From an uncultured Devosia sp. (GTDB lineage: Bacteria; Pseudomonadota; Alphaproteobacteria; Rhizobiales; Devosiaceae): a stretch of 10,900 nucleotides of DNA. The notes under the pieces were generated by a model. That model was not told where the DNA came from. It made no database searches and saw nothing but the letters and a program-made list of their open reading frames with translations. A program made the translations under genes and the position numbers. Location: assembly GCA_913775215.1 (NCBI GenBank), contig CAJYKO010000163.1, positions 1-10,900 of the forward strand, read 5' to 3'. This document shows, one piece after another, positions 4,628 to 10,900 of the stretch (position 1 is its first letter; each line of letters begins with the position of its first letter).

Positions 4628-7410
4628 CAGCGCAAACTTCCCTCATCCACCTTCAACTCCGCCGCCGTCGTCACCAGCCCATCGAACAGCGCCGCTGCGA
4701 CCGGATCGGCGCCTGCCGCTTCCCGCGTCAGCCGGAACGTCGTCGCAACGACGCCGCCCCGCCCGACCCGCTTCTCGCCAATGATCGCTGCCGGCTTGTG
4801 CACCCAGCCGCAGACCATCCCCGAGATAACGTTGTTGCCAAACTCCCAGGGCCTGAACCCGGTCAGCAGGTGATGCGGCACGACATCGGAAAAGCTCAGA
4901 TCAAAGATCGGCCCGCCGGGAATGTCCGCAAACGCCCCCTCACGCCGCACCCACGAGAACCCGGCAATCCAGTCCCCGCGCCAGATCGTGCCATCGCGCT
5001 CGACAAGGCTGATCCCCGGCAAATGCTGATCGAGACTCGGCCGGAACTTCTTGCCATCGGCCACGATGGAGCGATGCGGCAATTCCCCGTCCGGCATATC
5101 CGTCCGCAGGTTCTTGTTAGTCTCGACGGTGCCATCGGCAAGGATCAGGTAGCGCGCCCCCGCCTTGATGGCTTCAACATCGTCCCCATCCACGGCATGC
5201 ACCAACACCACATCGGCCTCGGCCGCCGGTACCACGCGGTAACCGAGGCCGGTGGCGTAGCTTGCGAGAGAAGGATCGGCTGCGGCTATGGAGGCTCGCC
5301 CAGCCGTTTCGCGCCGGGAGTAGAGCGCGATCTCGCAAGTGTTGCGCGCGAGGACCGTCCCATCGGCCTCGAGCGCGAACGCAATAGACAGCATGCGACT
5401 GCCGCCGCCCGCAGGCAGGGCAAAGCCGACCTTACCAAGATCGACGGTCGAAACCTTTCCGGTCGCCGGCACGTCGACCGATCCTGAAACTTCCCCGCTC
5501 CAGCGCAGCACCGCGCCGGCCGGGATAGTCTCGCCACCAGTGCCGATCTTCAGCGCGATATCGAGCGTCTCACCGACATAGGCCGAGTAGCGCGCCGGCC
5601 GCGGCACGATGACGATATCGGCGTTGATCGTCCCAAACACATCGTGAAAAACGCGCGGATTGCGCTCTATATCGAGGAGACCGTTGGCCTCCCAATGCAC
5701 GTCCGTCAGTTCCGTGATCACATAGCCCATGATCGAGGAATAGCGGCGCATCTCCTCGATCTCGTAGCGCAGGTTCATGAACTGATACCACTGCACCTGC
5801 TCGATGAAGGCATCGAACGAGCCGAAGGTTTTGGCCAGATCGAGCGCCCCAAAGCGATCCTCGATGCCATGCGGCAGCGCCACGCCATCGCCCCAGAGCG
5901 AGCCGGTCTCGAACCAATCCGGCTCCGAGCCATCCTCGCGCCGTAGCTTCTTCGGATCAGGCAGGCCCCAGACGCCGAATTCGGAAACGATCAGCGGCTC
6001 GTCGCCCTTGCGTTCCGCATCGCCGAGGCTCGAAAAAGTCCAATCAGCACCGGCGGCAAATTGTGCGGTAATGTCGTCCCATTCCTGCCGGCGCTCCGGC
6101 ACCGAACGATAGTAGTGATAGTCGTTGATGTCGGTCTTGACGTGGAAGTTGGGGAAGCAAGCCGAGTTGTCGACGACAAGGCGCGTCGTGTCCTCGGACT
6201 TCAGCCAATCGTAGGTATCCTTGACCCACTGCCGATGCTCGGCATTTTCGAGCATGCGGGTACCCCAGTCCTCATTGATGATCGTCCAGCAAATGATCGA
6301 GGGGTGGTTGCGGTCACGCTTCAAAATGCCCGTCATCGTATCGCGCATGCGCTGCGCCGATTTCGAGGTAAAGTTCGCAACGTTCGGAATTTCGGTCCAG
6401 ACCAGCAAGCCAAAACGGTCGGCCACGTCATAATAGCGCGGGTCCGGCACCTTGATGTGGCACCTGAGCGTATTGAGCCCAAGCTCCTTGGCCTTCTTGG
6501 CCTGATCTTCCAGGAATTCCAGCGAAGGCGGCGTGTAGATGCCGTCGGGGTAGTAATCCTGATCGAGCGCGCCGCGCATATAGATCGGCTCGCCATTGAG
6601 CAGGATTTTTCCGTCGCGCGTTTCGACCGAGCGGAAACCAAAACGCTCCTCGACCACATCGACCTCGTCGCCGAGGGAAATCGTCAGCGTATAGAGATTG
6701 GGTTGGTCGATACCCCAGAGCTTTGGCGCAGCAACCCGCATTTCCGCAGCCACGGAAGCCGCCGCCGTCACCTGTGCTTCAGCAACCGCATTGCCGTCAG
6801 CATCGCGCACGGTCAGCGCCACCGGCAAGCCTGCCGCCGCAGCCGAAAAATCCAGCTCCGCCTTCACAACTCCATCGGTCCCGGCAGCGATCACCACTGC
6901 TTCCAACCGCCGCGCATCCCGCGCTAGGAGCGACACCGACTGCCAGAGACCGCCAATCCGGCCATACCAGGAAATCTTGCCATGCGGCACTTCGCCAAAC
7001 GGGAAATCCGGAAAGGCGCGATGATCGGCCGATGGCATGGTCACCCGCAACTCGACCTCGTTGGTCGCACGCAGCAGAGAAGTGTCGAGCACGAACTCGA
7101 ACGGCAGGAATGCGCCTTCGTGGCTCCCGAGCTTCTGCCCGTTGAGGAAGACTTCGCAGAAATAGCTCACCGCACCAAAGCGCAGCGCCAGTTCCTGCCG
7201 GTCCCAGCCCACAGGCACGGCAAAGCTGCGCTTGTAAACGGCATGGCCAAAGGTATCGACGAGGTCTGAGAATTCGGCCTGCCAGGGCTGGGGCACATGG
7301 GCCTCGCGCCAGGCACCATCTTCGTGCCGGAACTGCCAGACCCCATCGAGCGACAGGCTCTTGCGCGGCATGTCGACAGCCTCCGCGGCAACGGCGCGAC
7401 CCAAGTCCAT
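4627..7410 (-). CDS. Glycoside hydrolase family 2 enzyme (beta-glycosidase, substrate unknown), cytoplasmic
   Basis: This 927-residue retaining beta-glycosidase of family GH2 presumably cleaves the imported sugar. Domains in order are: a sugar-binding jelly roll, about 15-165 (SLDGVWQF; GRIGGLWQSVSL); an Ig-like domain, about 170-265; a catalytic TIM barrel, about 270-600; an Ig-like linker, about 605-695; and a C-terminal alpha/beta domain, about 700-925. The acid/base is Glu380 in TIINEDWG after RDRNHPSII, and the nucleophile is Glu477 in IVSEFG. No signal peptide is present, so it acts in the cytoplasm. The Asn-x-Lys motif of beta-glucuronidases is not seen after the nucleophile, which argues against that activity. 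Beta-galactosidase or another beta-glycosidase remains possible. The ATG at 7408-7410 has AAGGG upstream and is preferred over an in-frame GTG at 7419. It is the first gene of the cluster. Confidence 0.9.
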   Translation of the reverse strand: MDLGRAVAAEAVDMPRKSLSLDGVWQFRHEDGAWREAHVPQPWQAEFSDLVDTFGHAVYKRSFAVPVGWDRQELALRFGAVSYFCEVFLNGQKLGSHEGAFLPFEFVLDTSLLRATNEVELRVTMPSADHRAFPDFPFGEVPHGKISWYGRIGGLWQSVSLLARDARRLEAVVIAAGTDGVVKAELDFSAAAAGLPVALTVRDADGNAVAEAQVTAAASVAAEMRVAAPKLWGIDQPNLYTLTISLGDEVDVVEERFGFRSVETRDGKILLNGEPIYMRGALDQDYYPDGIYTPPSLEFLEDQAKKAKELGLNTLRCHIKVPDPRYYDVADRFGLLVWTEIPNVANFTSKSAQRMRDTMTGILKRDRNHPSIICWTIINEDWGTRMLENAEHRQWVKDTYDWLKSEDTTRLVVDNSACFPNFHVKTDINDYHYYRSVPERRQEWDDITAQFAAGADWTFSSLGDAERKGDEPLIVSEFGVWGLPDPKKLRREDGSEPDWFETGSLWGDGVALPHGIEDRFGALDLAKTFGSFDAFIEQVQWYQFMNLRYEIEEMRRYSSIMGYVITELTDVHWEANGLLDIERNPRVFHDVFGTINADIVIVPRPARYSAYVGETLDIALKIGTGGETIPAGAVLRWSGEVSGSVDVPATGKVSTVDLGKVGFALPAGGGSRMLSIAFALEADGTVLARNTCEIALYSRRETAGRASIAAADPSLASYATGLGYRVVPAAEADVVLVHAVDGDDVEAIKAGARYLILADGTVETNKNLRTDMPDGELPHRSIVADGKKFRPSLDQHLPGISLVERDGTIWRGDWIAGFSWVRREGAFADIPGGPIFDLSFSDVVPHHLLTGFRPWEFGNNVISGMVCGWVHKPAAIIGEKRVGRGGVVATTFRLTREAAGADPVAAALFDGLVTTAAELKVDEGSLR

Positions 7411-7426
7411 AATCCCCACCCTTAAC

Positions 7427-7452
7427 TGGTATTAGTTATATTATTATCACCA
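7427..7452. promoter_or_regulatory. Probable LacI-type operator of the sugar cluster
   Basis: This 26-bp AT-rich imperfect dyad sits 17 bases upstream of the hydrolase start, with matching outer arms TGGT (7427-7430) and ACCA (7449-7452) and further symmetric positions inside. The minus strand contains TGATAATAATAT, whose first eight bases equal one half of the perfect palindrome before the second regulator gene. It overlaps the likely -10 and start of transcription, a usual place for a repressor site. Which of the two LacI proteins binds is not known; the divergent one is the obvious candidate. Confidence 0.5.
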
Positions 7453-7478
7453 TACGGCGAAAGTTCAGACATTGGCAA
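7449..7478 (-). promoter_or_regulatory. Candidate promoter of the sugar cluster
   Basis: On the minus strand TTGCCA (7478-7473, five of six bases of the -35 consensus) is followed after 18 bases by TATGGT (7454-7449, four of six of the -10). An alternative -10 is TATAAC at 7440-7435, but its -35 is poor. Either would start transcription inside or next to the dyad at 7427-7452. The match is moderate, and alphaproteobacterial promoters are loose. Confidence 0.35.
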
Positions 7479-7573
7479 GGGGGTGAAATCGGGCGGTGAA
7501 CAGGATGGTGCGCCACATGGCGAATCCGTAACGAACGCGCCGAAAAGCAAATGTCGATGTTAACGGAATGCTA

Positions 7574-7591
7574 CCGGAATGGGCATGCCGG
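7574..7591. promoter_or_regulatory. Dyad upstream of the divergent lacI-type gene
   Basis: The 18-bp dyad CCGGAATGG/GCATGCCGG has seven of nine symmetric pairs and contains the perfect palindrome GGCATGCC (7582-7589). It lies 41 bases before the regulator start, where an autoregulatory site or another factor's site could be. It does not resemble the AT-rich sites at 7427-7452 and 9776-9789. CGGAATG occurs twice here (7564-7570 and 7575-7581). I see no convincing -35/-10 pair for the plus-strand gene. Confidence 0.25.
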
Positions 7592-7632
7592 CGAATCCGG
7601 GCTAAAGATCTATCCCCGCCTCTGGAGACATG

Positions 7633-8658
7633 ATGGAAAAGCGCGCAACCATGCACGATGTGGCCGATCTGGCTGGGGTTTCCCAAGCGACGGTCTCGCT
7701 CGTTCTCAATGGCGTGCCCAATGCTCGCGTCTCGAAAGCCACGCGCCGCCGCGTGCAGGACGCCGCCGACAAACTGGGCTATCGCCGCGGCAAAACCCAT
7801 CCGGTGCCGGCCGGCCGCCAGCGCGTCATCGGCCTTTTCATCGACGAAGTCTCGACGACACCCTTCGCCGCGCCCTTGATCGAAGGCGCCCGTGACGAAG
7901 CCGCCTTGCAGGACGTCACCGTGGCCACCTTCTGCACCGGCAACAATCCAGCGCTCGAACAGGCCGGGCTCGACATGCTAGTCGCCCAAAAGGCCATCGG
8001 CGCCATCTACACGACCCTGATGACCCGCGAAGTCATTGTGCCGGAAGCCTTTTCCGCGCTCCCTCTCGTGCTGCTCAACTGCTACGAAAAGCGCCTGCAC
8101 CATCCCTCGGCGGTCCCCGGCGACATTGTCGGCGGCTATATAGCGACCGAGGCACTGATCAAGGCCGGCCACACCCGCATCGCCCATCTCGCCGGCGAAT
8201 ATCAAACCGCCGAAGCCGCCGTCGATCGCGAGAAAGGCTTTCGCCAAGCCATGGCCAAAGCCGGCATTTCAGTCGATGAATCCCTCGTCACCCTCGGCGG
8301 CTATTCCATCCGCGCCGGCCGCGAACGTGCCCTTGAACTGCTCTCGCGCGCCGATCGCCCCAGTGCCATCTTCTGCTTCAACGACCGCATGGCCATCGGC
8401 TGCTACGAAGCCGCCCGCATCCTGGGCCTCAAAATCCCGCAAGACCTCTCCATCGTCGGCTTCGACAATGAAGACCTCTCCGCCAACATGGACCCACCGC
8501 TCTCGACCATGGTGCTACCCCACGACGAAATGGCCCGCTGGGCCGTGGGACAATTGCTCGATGGCCTTGACGGGCTCGACGCCGACGAGCGCATGCAGAA
8601 GATCAAGATCGAGTGTGAGTTCGTTGAGCGGGAATCGATAGCGACGCCAAGGAGTTAG
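7633..8658 (+). CDS. LacI-family transcriptional regulator, divergent from the sugar cluster
   Basis: This 341-residue LacI/GalR repressor has an N-terminal helix-turn-helix (ATMHDVADLAGVSQATVSLVLNG, residues about 5-27) and a hinge helix ending DKLGYR near residue 51. A periplasmic-binding-protein-like sensor domain follows, starting RVIGLFID and including PSAIFCFNDRMAIGCYEA and SIVGFDNEDL. ATG codons occur at 7630 and 7633; GGAGA at 7624-7628 is too close to the first, so the second is preferred. The gene is divergent from the hydrolase-transporter cluster, so it most likely represses that cluster and responds to a sugar derived from its substrate. Its stop codon overlaps that of the neighbouring lacI-type gene by four bases. 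Regulator family is certain; target and effector are inferred. Confidence 0.93.
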   Translation: MEKRATMHDVADLAGVSQATVSLVLNGVPNARVSKATRRRVQDAADKLGYRRGKTHPVPAGRQRVIGLFIDEVSTTPFAAPLIEGARDEAALQDVTVATFCTGNNPALEQAGLDMLVAQKAIGAIYTTLMTREVIVPEAFSALPLVLLNCYEKRLHHPSAVPGDIVGGYIATEALIKAGHTRIAHLAGEYQTAEAAVDREKGFRQAMAKAGISVDESLVTLGGYSIRAGRERALELLSRADRPSAIFCFNDRMAIGCYEAARILGLKIPQDLSIVGFDNEDLSANMDPPLSTMVLPHDEMARWAVGQLLDGLDGLDADERMQKIKIECEFVERESIATPRS

Positions 8659-9740
8659 CTGCGGGGCCGATCCACCGAAGCCCTCTCCACCAAAGGACAT
8701 TCGAGCTTCGTCAGCGGGTAAAGATCCTCAGACAACCCATCGCTCAGCTGTTCGGCAATCCACTGCCCCATCGCCCGATGCGGCAAGACCGACGTCGTCA
8801 GCTGCGGATGCAGGTGCCGGGCGATCTCTTCGTCGTCATAGCCCACCACCGACATATCCCGCGGGATTTCGTATCCCGCCTCTTTCAGCGCCTCATAACA
8901 CCCGATCGCCATGCGATCGTTCTGGCAAAAAATCGCCGTCGGCACCTCGTACAAATCCAGGATTTTTCGCGTCGCTTCATAGCCGGCGCTAGCCGACCAA
9001 TCGCCGCTAAAAACGAGATCCTGATCAAACGGGATATCAGCCGTCGCCAGCGCGCGCCGATAGCCCTTGAGCCGATCCTGCGCCGCCTCCATCCAGATTT
9101 CGCCGGTGATGGTGGCGATCCGCCTGTGGCCATGCGAAATCAGGTGATGCGTCGCCCGCTGTCCCCCGGCGATTTCGCTCGGAACCACGGCCGGTATTGT
9201 CTGCCCCGTCGCGTAGCAATTGAGCAGCAGCACCGGCACGTCGAGTTCGATCAGCGCCGCCGGCAGCTCCACTTCGCGGGTAAAAATCGTCATATAGACA
9301 AGTGCCGAAACGCCCTGCCCCACAAAGGTTTCGATCAGCTCTGCCTCGATCTCGGCATCGTTGCGGCTCTGCGCCACAAAAACCAGATCGCCCGCGGCCT
9401 GGGCCGCCTGGCTCAGCCCCTCGATCGCCTGCACCGCCTCGGGACTGGTCGCGAGTTGATCAACGATGAACCCGATCCGCCGCCCACGCTTGGCCTTGCG
9501 CTGCTCCACCGCCACACGCGCAGGCGTCGCGCCATAGCCTAGCCGCCGCGCCACCTCCAACACCCGCTGCCGCGTTTCCGGCGATAATCTTATCCCCGGG
9601 GCATCATTTATAACGAATGATACAGTGGCCTGCGAACACCCAGCTTCGCGGGCAATGTCGGTCATCGTGACACGGCGCGTCGTCGACGCGCCGATGTCAC
9701 CTTGTCCATCCCTGCGAACCCGTTTCCCCGAAGCCGCCAT
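8655..9740 (-). CDS. Second LacI-family transcriptional regulator, paralogue of its neighbour
   Basis: This 361-residue LacI/GalR regulator has its helix-turn-helix at about residues 24-46 (VTMTDIAREAGCSQATVSFVIN), a hinge region ending RRLGYG, and a sensor domain beginning RRIGFIVDQ. It shares unusual stretches with the divergent regulator: TREV, LNCY, AIFC-NDRMAIGCYEA (16 of 18 residues across that block) and VLPH--M--W, so the two belong to one subfamily. About 23 residues precede the helix-turn-helix, longer than usual. Starts at 9740, 9755, 9761 and a TTG at 9773 are possible. 9740 is preferred because it has a GGGGG tract and leaves room for a leader after the promoter near 9776. It follows dcp by 68 bases but has its own palindromic control region. 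Its targets are unknown; autoregulation is likely. Confidence 0.92.
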   Translation of the reverse strand: MAASGKRVRRDGQGDIGASTTRRVTMTDIAREAGCSQATVSFVINDAPGIRLSPETRQRVLEVARRLGYGATPARVAVEQRKAKRGRRIGFIVDQLATSPEAVQAIEGLSQAAQAAGDLVFVAQSRNDAEIEAELIETFVGQGVSALVYMTIFTREVELPAALIELDVPVLLLNCYATGQTIPAVVPSEIAGGQRATHHLISHGHRRIATITGEIWMEAAQDRLKGYRRALATADIPFDQDLVFSGDWSASAGYEATRKILDLYEVPTAIFCQNDRMAIGCYEALKEAGYEIPRDMSVVGYDDEEIARHLHPQLTTSVLPHRAMGQWIAEQLSDGLSEDLYPLTKLECPLVERASVDRPRS

Positions 9741-9775
9741 CAAACCCCCAGCCATACCCATGCTAATGCACAAGA

Positions 9776-9798
9776 TGATAATATTATCAATCCGGATT
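9776..9798. promoter_or_regulatory. Twin palindromes, probable operator of the second lacI-type gene
   Basis: TGATAATATTATCA (9776-9789) is a perfect 14-bp palindrome, and AATCCGGATT (9789-9798) is a perfect 10-bp palindrome directly next to it, sharing one base. They fill the short gap between the dcp stop (9809) and the regulator start (9740). On the minus strand TATCAT (9780-9775), five of six bases of a -10, overlaps the first palindrome, so a bound repressor would block the promoter. The half-site TGATAAT recurs in the dyad before the sugar cluster. The palindromes are seen directly; the binding protein is inferred. Confidence 0.55.
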
Positions 9799-9808
9799 AT
9801 TAGCAGGG

Positions 9809-10900
9809 CTAGACGGCTGCACCGTCCTCGATGGGGGAGAGACCATCTAGTCCGCGATGCTTGAGGAGGCCCGCAACGTCAGGATCGCGGCCGCGGAACA
9901 ACCGATAGGCCTCGGCATAATCGCGCGATCCACCGGCCGAATAGACATAGCGATAGAGCCGCTCGGCGGTTTGAGGATCAAACGGATCGCCCACCTCCTC
10001 GAAGGCATCGTATCCGTCGGCATCGAGCACTTCGGACCAGAGATAGCTGTAATAGCCCGCGGCATAGCCATCCCCCGAGAAGAGATGAAGGAAGTGCGTG
10101 CTGGCGTGGCGGAGGGCGATTTCGGCCGGCATGCCGATATCGGCGAGTGTCTCGGCCTCAAGCGCCGCGATGTCGGGATCTTCGCCCAGCGGCTTGGAAT
10201 GGAGGTCCATATCGAGCAACGCCGAGGAGACGAACTCGACGGTTTCGAAACCGGTATTCGCCTTGCCAGCCGCCTTCAGCTTCTCCAGCAAATCCAAAGG
10301 GATAGCATCACCGGTGCGGTAATGAACAAGCCGTTCGAGGACGGGTTTGGATTCAAGCCAGTGCTCGTAAATCTGCGACGGCAGTTCGACGAAATCGCGG
10401 GCGACGCTGGTGCCGGAAATGCGCGGAAAGGTGACATCGGACAGAAGGCCATGGAGCCCGTGGCCAAATTCGTGGAACACTGTCCGCGCTTCATCGAGCG
10501 AGAGCAAAGCCGGCTGGCCAGCCGGTGGCTTCATGAAATTGCAGGTGTTGACGATCAGCGGGAGCACCTCGCCATCAAGCCGCTGCTGCTTGCGGAACGA
10601 GGTCATCCAGGCGCCACTGCGCTTGCCGGCGCGGGCGAAGAAATCGCCATAGAAGAGCCCGATAGTGCGCCTTGCCCTTTGGACTTCCCAGACGCGGACA
10701 TCGTCGTGGTAGCCCTCGATATCCGGCCGCAAGACAAAGCTGACGCCGAAGAGTCGCTCGGCCGTGTAGAAAGCGGCTTCGATGACCTTATCGAGTTCGA
10801 GATAGGGTTTTACGGCTGTCTCGTCGAAGTCATAGCGGGCAACCCGCAGCTTTTCGGCATAGTAGCGCCAGTCCCAGGCAGCCAATGTGAAGGTCTCGCC
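9809..10900 (-). CDS. dcp: M3-family peptidyl-dipeptidase Dcp, 3' part (5' end outside window)
   Basis: This is the C-terminal 363 residues of a zinc metallopeptidase of family M3 (Dcp/oligopeptidase A group), which removes dipeptides from the C-terminus of oligopeptides in the cytoplasm or periplasm. The zinc motif HEFGH is at about residues 143-147 of the visible part, and the third ligand Glu lies 29 residues after the first His in RDFVELPSQ, the spacing known for E. coli Dcp. The substrate-binding segment GYAAGYYSYLW is also present. The frame runs unbroken to the window edge (reading GETFT before LAAWDWRYYAEK), so the start lies beyond; full family members are about 680 residues. A TTG at 10885 is not a credible start because conserved sequence continues through it. 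No link to the sugar genes is apparent. Confidence 0.93.
   Translation of the reverse strand, partial: GETFTLAAWDWRYYAEKLRVARYDFDETAVKPYLELDKVIEAAFYTAERLFGVSFVLRPDIEGYHDDVRVWEVQRARRTIGLFYGDFFARAGKRSGAWMTSFRKQQRLDGEVLPLIVNTCNFMKPPAGQPALLSLDEARTVFHEFGHGLHGLLSDVTFPRISGTSVARDFVELPSQIYEHWLESKPVLERLVHYRTGDAIPLDLLEKLKAAGKANTGFETVEFVSSALLDMDLHSKPLGEDPDIAALEAETLADIGMPAEIALRHASTHFLHLFSGDGYAAGYYSYLWSEVLDADGYDAFEEVGDPFDPQTAERLYRYVYSAGGSRDYAEAYRLFRGRDPDVAGLLKHRGLDGLSPIEDGAAV

Noticed and set aside
4615..6927. Plus-strand open frames inside the hydrolase gene
   Set aside because: Antisense shadows of the GH2 frame, with no ribosome site or conserved motifs.
4627..7410. Beta-glucuronidase assignment for the GH2 enzyme
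   Set aside because: The Asn-x-Lys carboxylate-binding motif is not seen after the nucleophile, and the active-site text differs from known glucuronidases.
9809..10885. Complete short M3 peptidase starting at the TTG at 10885
   Set aside because: The frame continues to the window edge with Dcp-like sequence, so the gene is cut by the window and not naturally short.
116..10900. Novel defence, toxin or mobile system
   Set aside because: Every gene is assigned to a known metabolic, regulatory or peptidase family, and no transposase, integrase, toxin or nuclease motif is visible.

Overview
The window looks like chromosomal DNA from an alphaproteobacterium, most likely a member of the Hyphomicrobiales (Rhizobium/Devosia-like). 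The pointers are the high GC content with strong third-position bias, the UgpC/LacK-type sugar ABC transporter genes, and palindromic intergenic repeats resembling the mosaic elements (RIME) described in rhizobia. The genus cannot be fixed by reading alone.

Layout. Positions 116-7410 hold one co-directional minus-strand catabolic cluster. In transcription order it encodes a cytoplasmic family 2 glycoside hydrolase (4627-7410), an ABC ATPase (3293-4375), a periplasmic sugar-binding protein (1944-3218) and two inner-membrane permeases (997-1878 and 116-1000, overlapping by 4 bases). A LacI-family regulator (7633-8658, plus) is divergent from the cluster. A second LacI regulator of the same subfamily (8655-9740, minus) faces the first tail to tail, and their stop codons overlap. 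The 3' part of a Dcp-like M3 peptidyl-dipeptidase gene (9809 to the window edge, minus) lies beyond; it looks like housekeeping and is probably unrelated to sugar use.

How it fits together (inference). A beta-linked oligosaccharide or glycoside is bound in the periplasm, imported by the two-permease/ATPase complex and cleaved in the cytoplasm by the hydrolase, which has no signal peptide. The divergent LacI protein would repress the cluster until the sugar or a breakdown product appears. The content resembles the Agrobacterium lac cluster (lacE-F-G-Z-K), but here the hydrolase gene comes first, and the sugar cannot be told from sequence alone.

Non-coding signals carry most of the interest: an imperfect 26-bp dyad at the cluster promoter that shares the half-site TGATAAT with a perfect 14-bp palindrome before the second regulator; three RIME-like repeat units in alternating orientation between the hydrolase and ATPase genes; a strong stem-loop between the binding-protein and permease genes that could also pair with the sequence next to the ribosome binding site; and a palindromic leader before the binding-protein gene. 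I see no RNA genes, insertion sequences, CRISPR array, prophage or defence genes. Apart from the regulatory details and the undefined hydrolase specificity, this is an ordinary carbohydrate-uptake locus.
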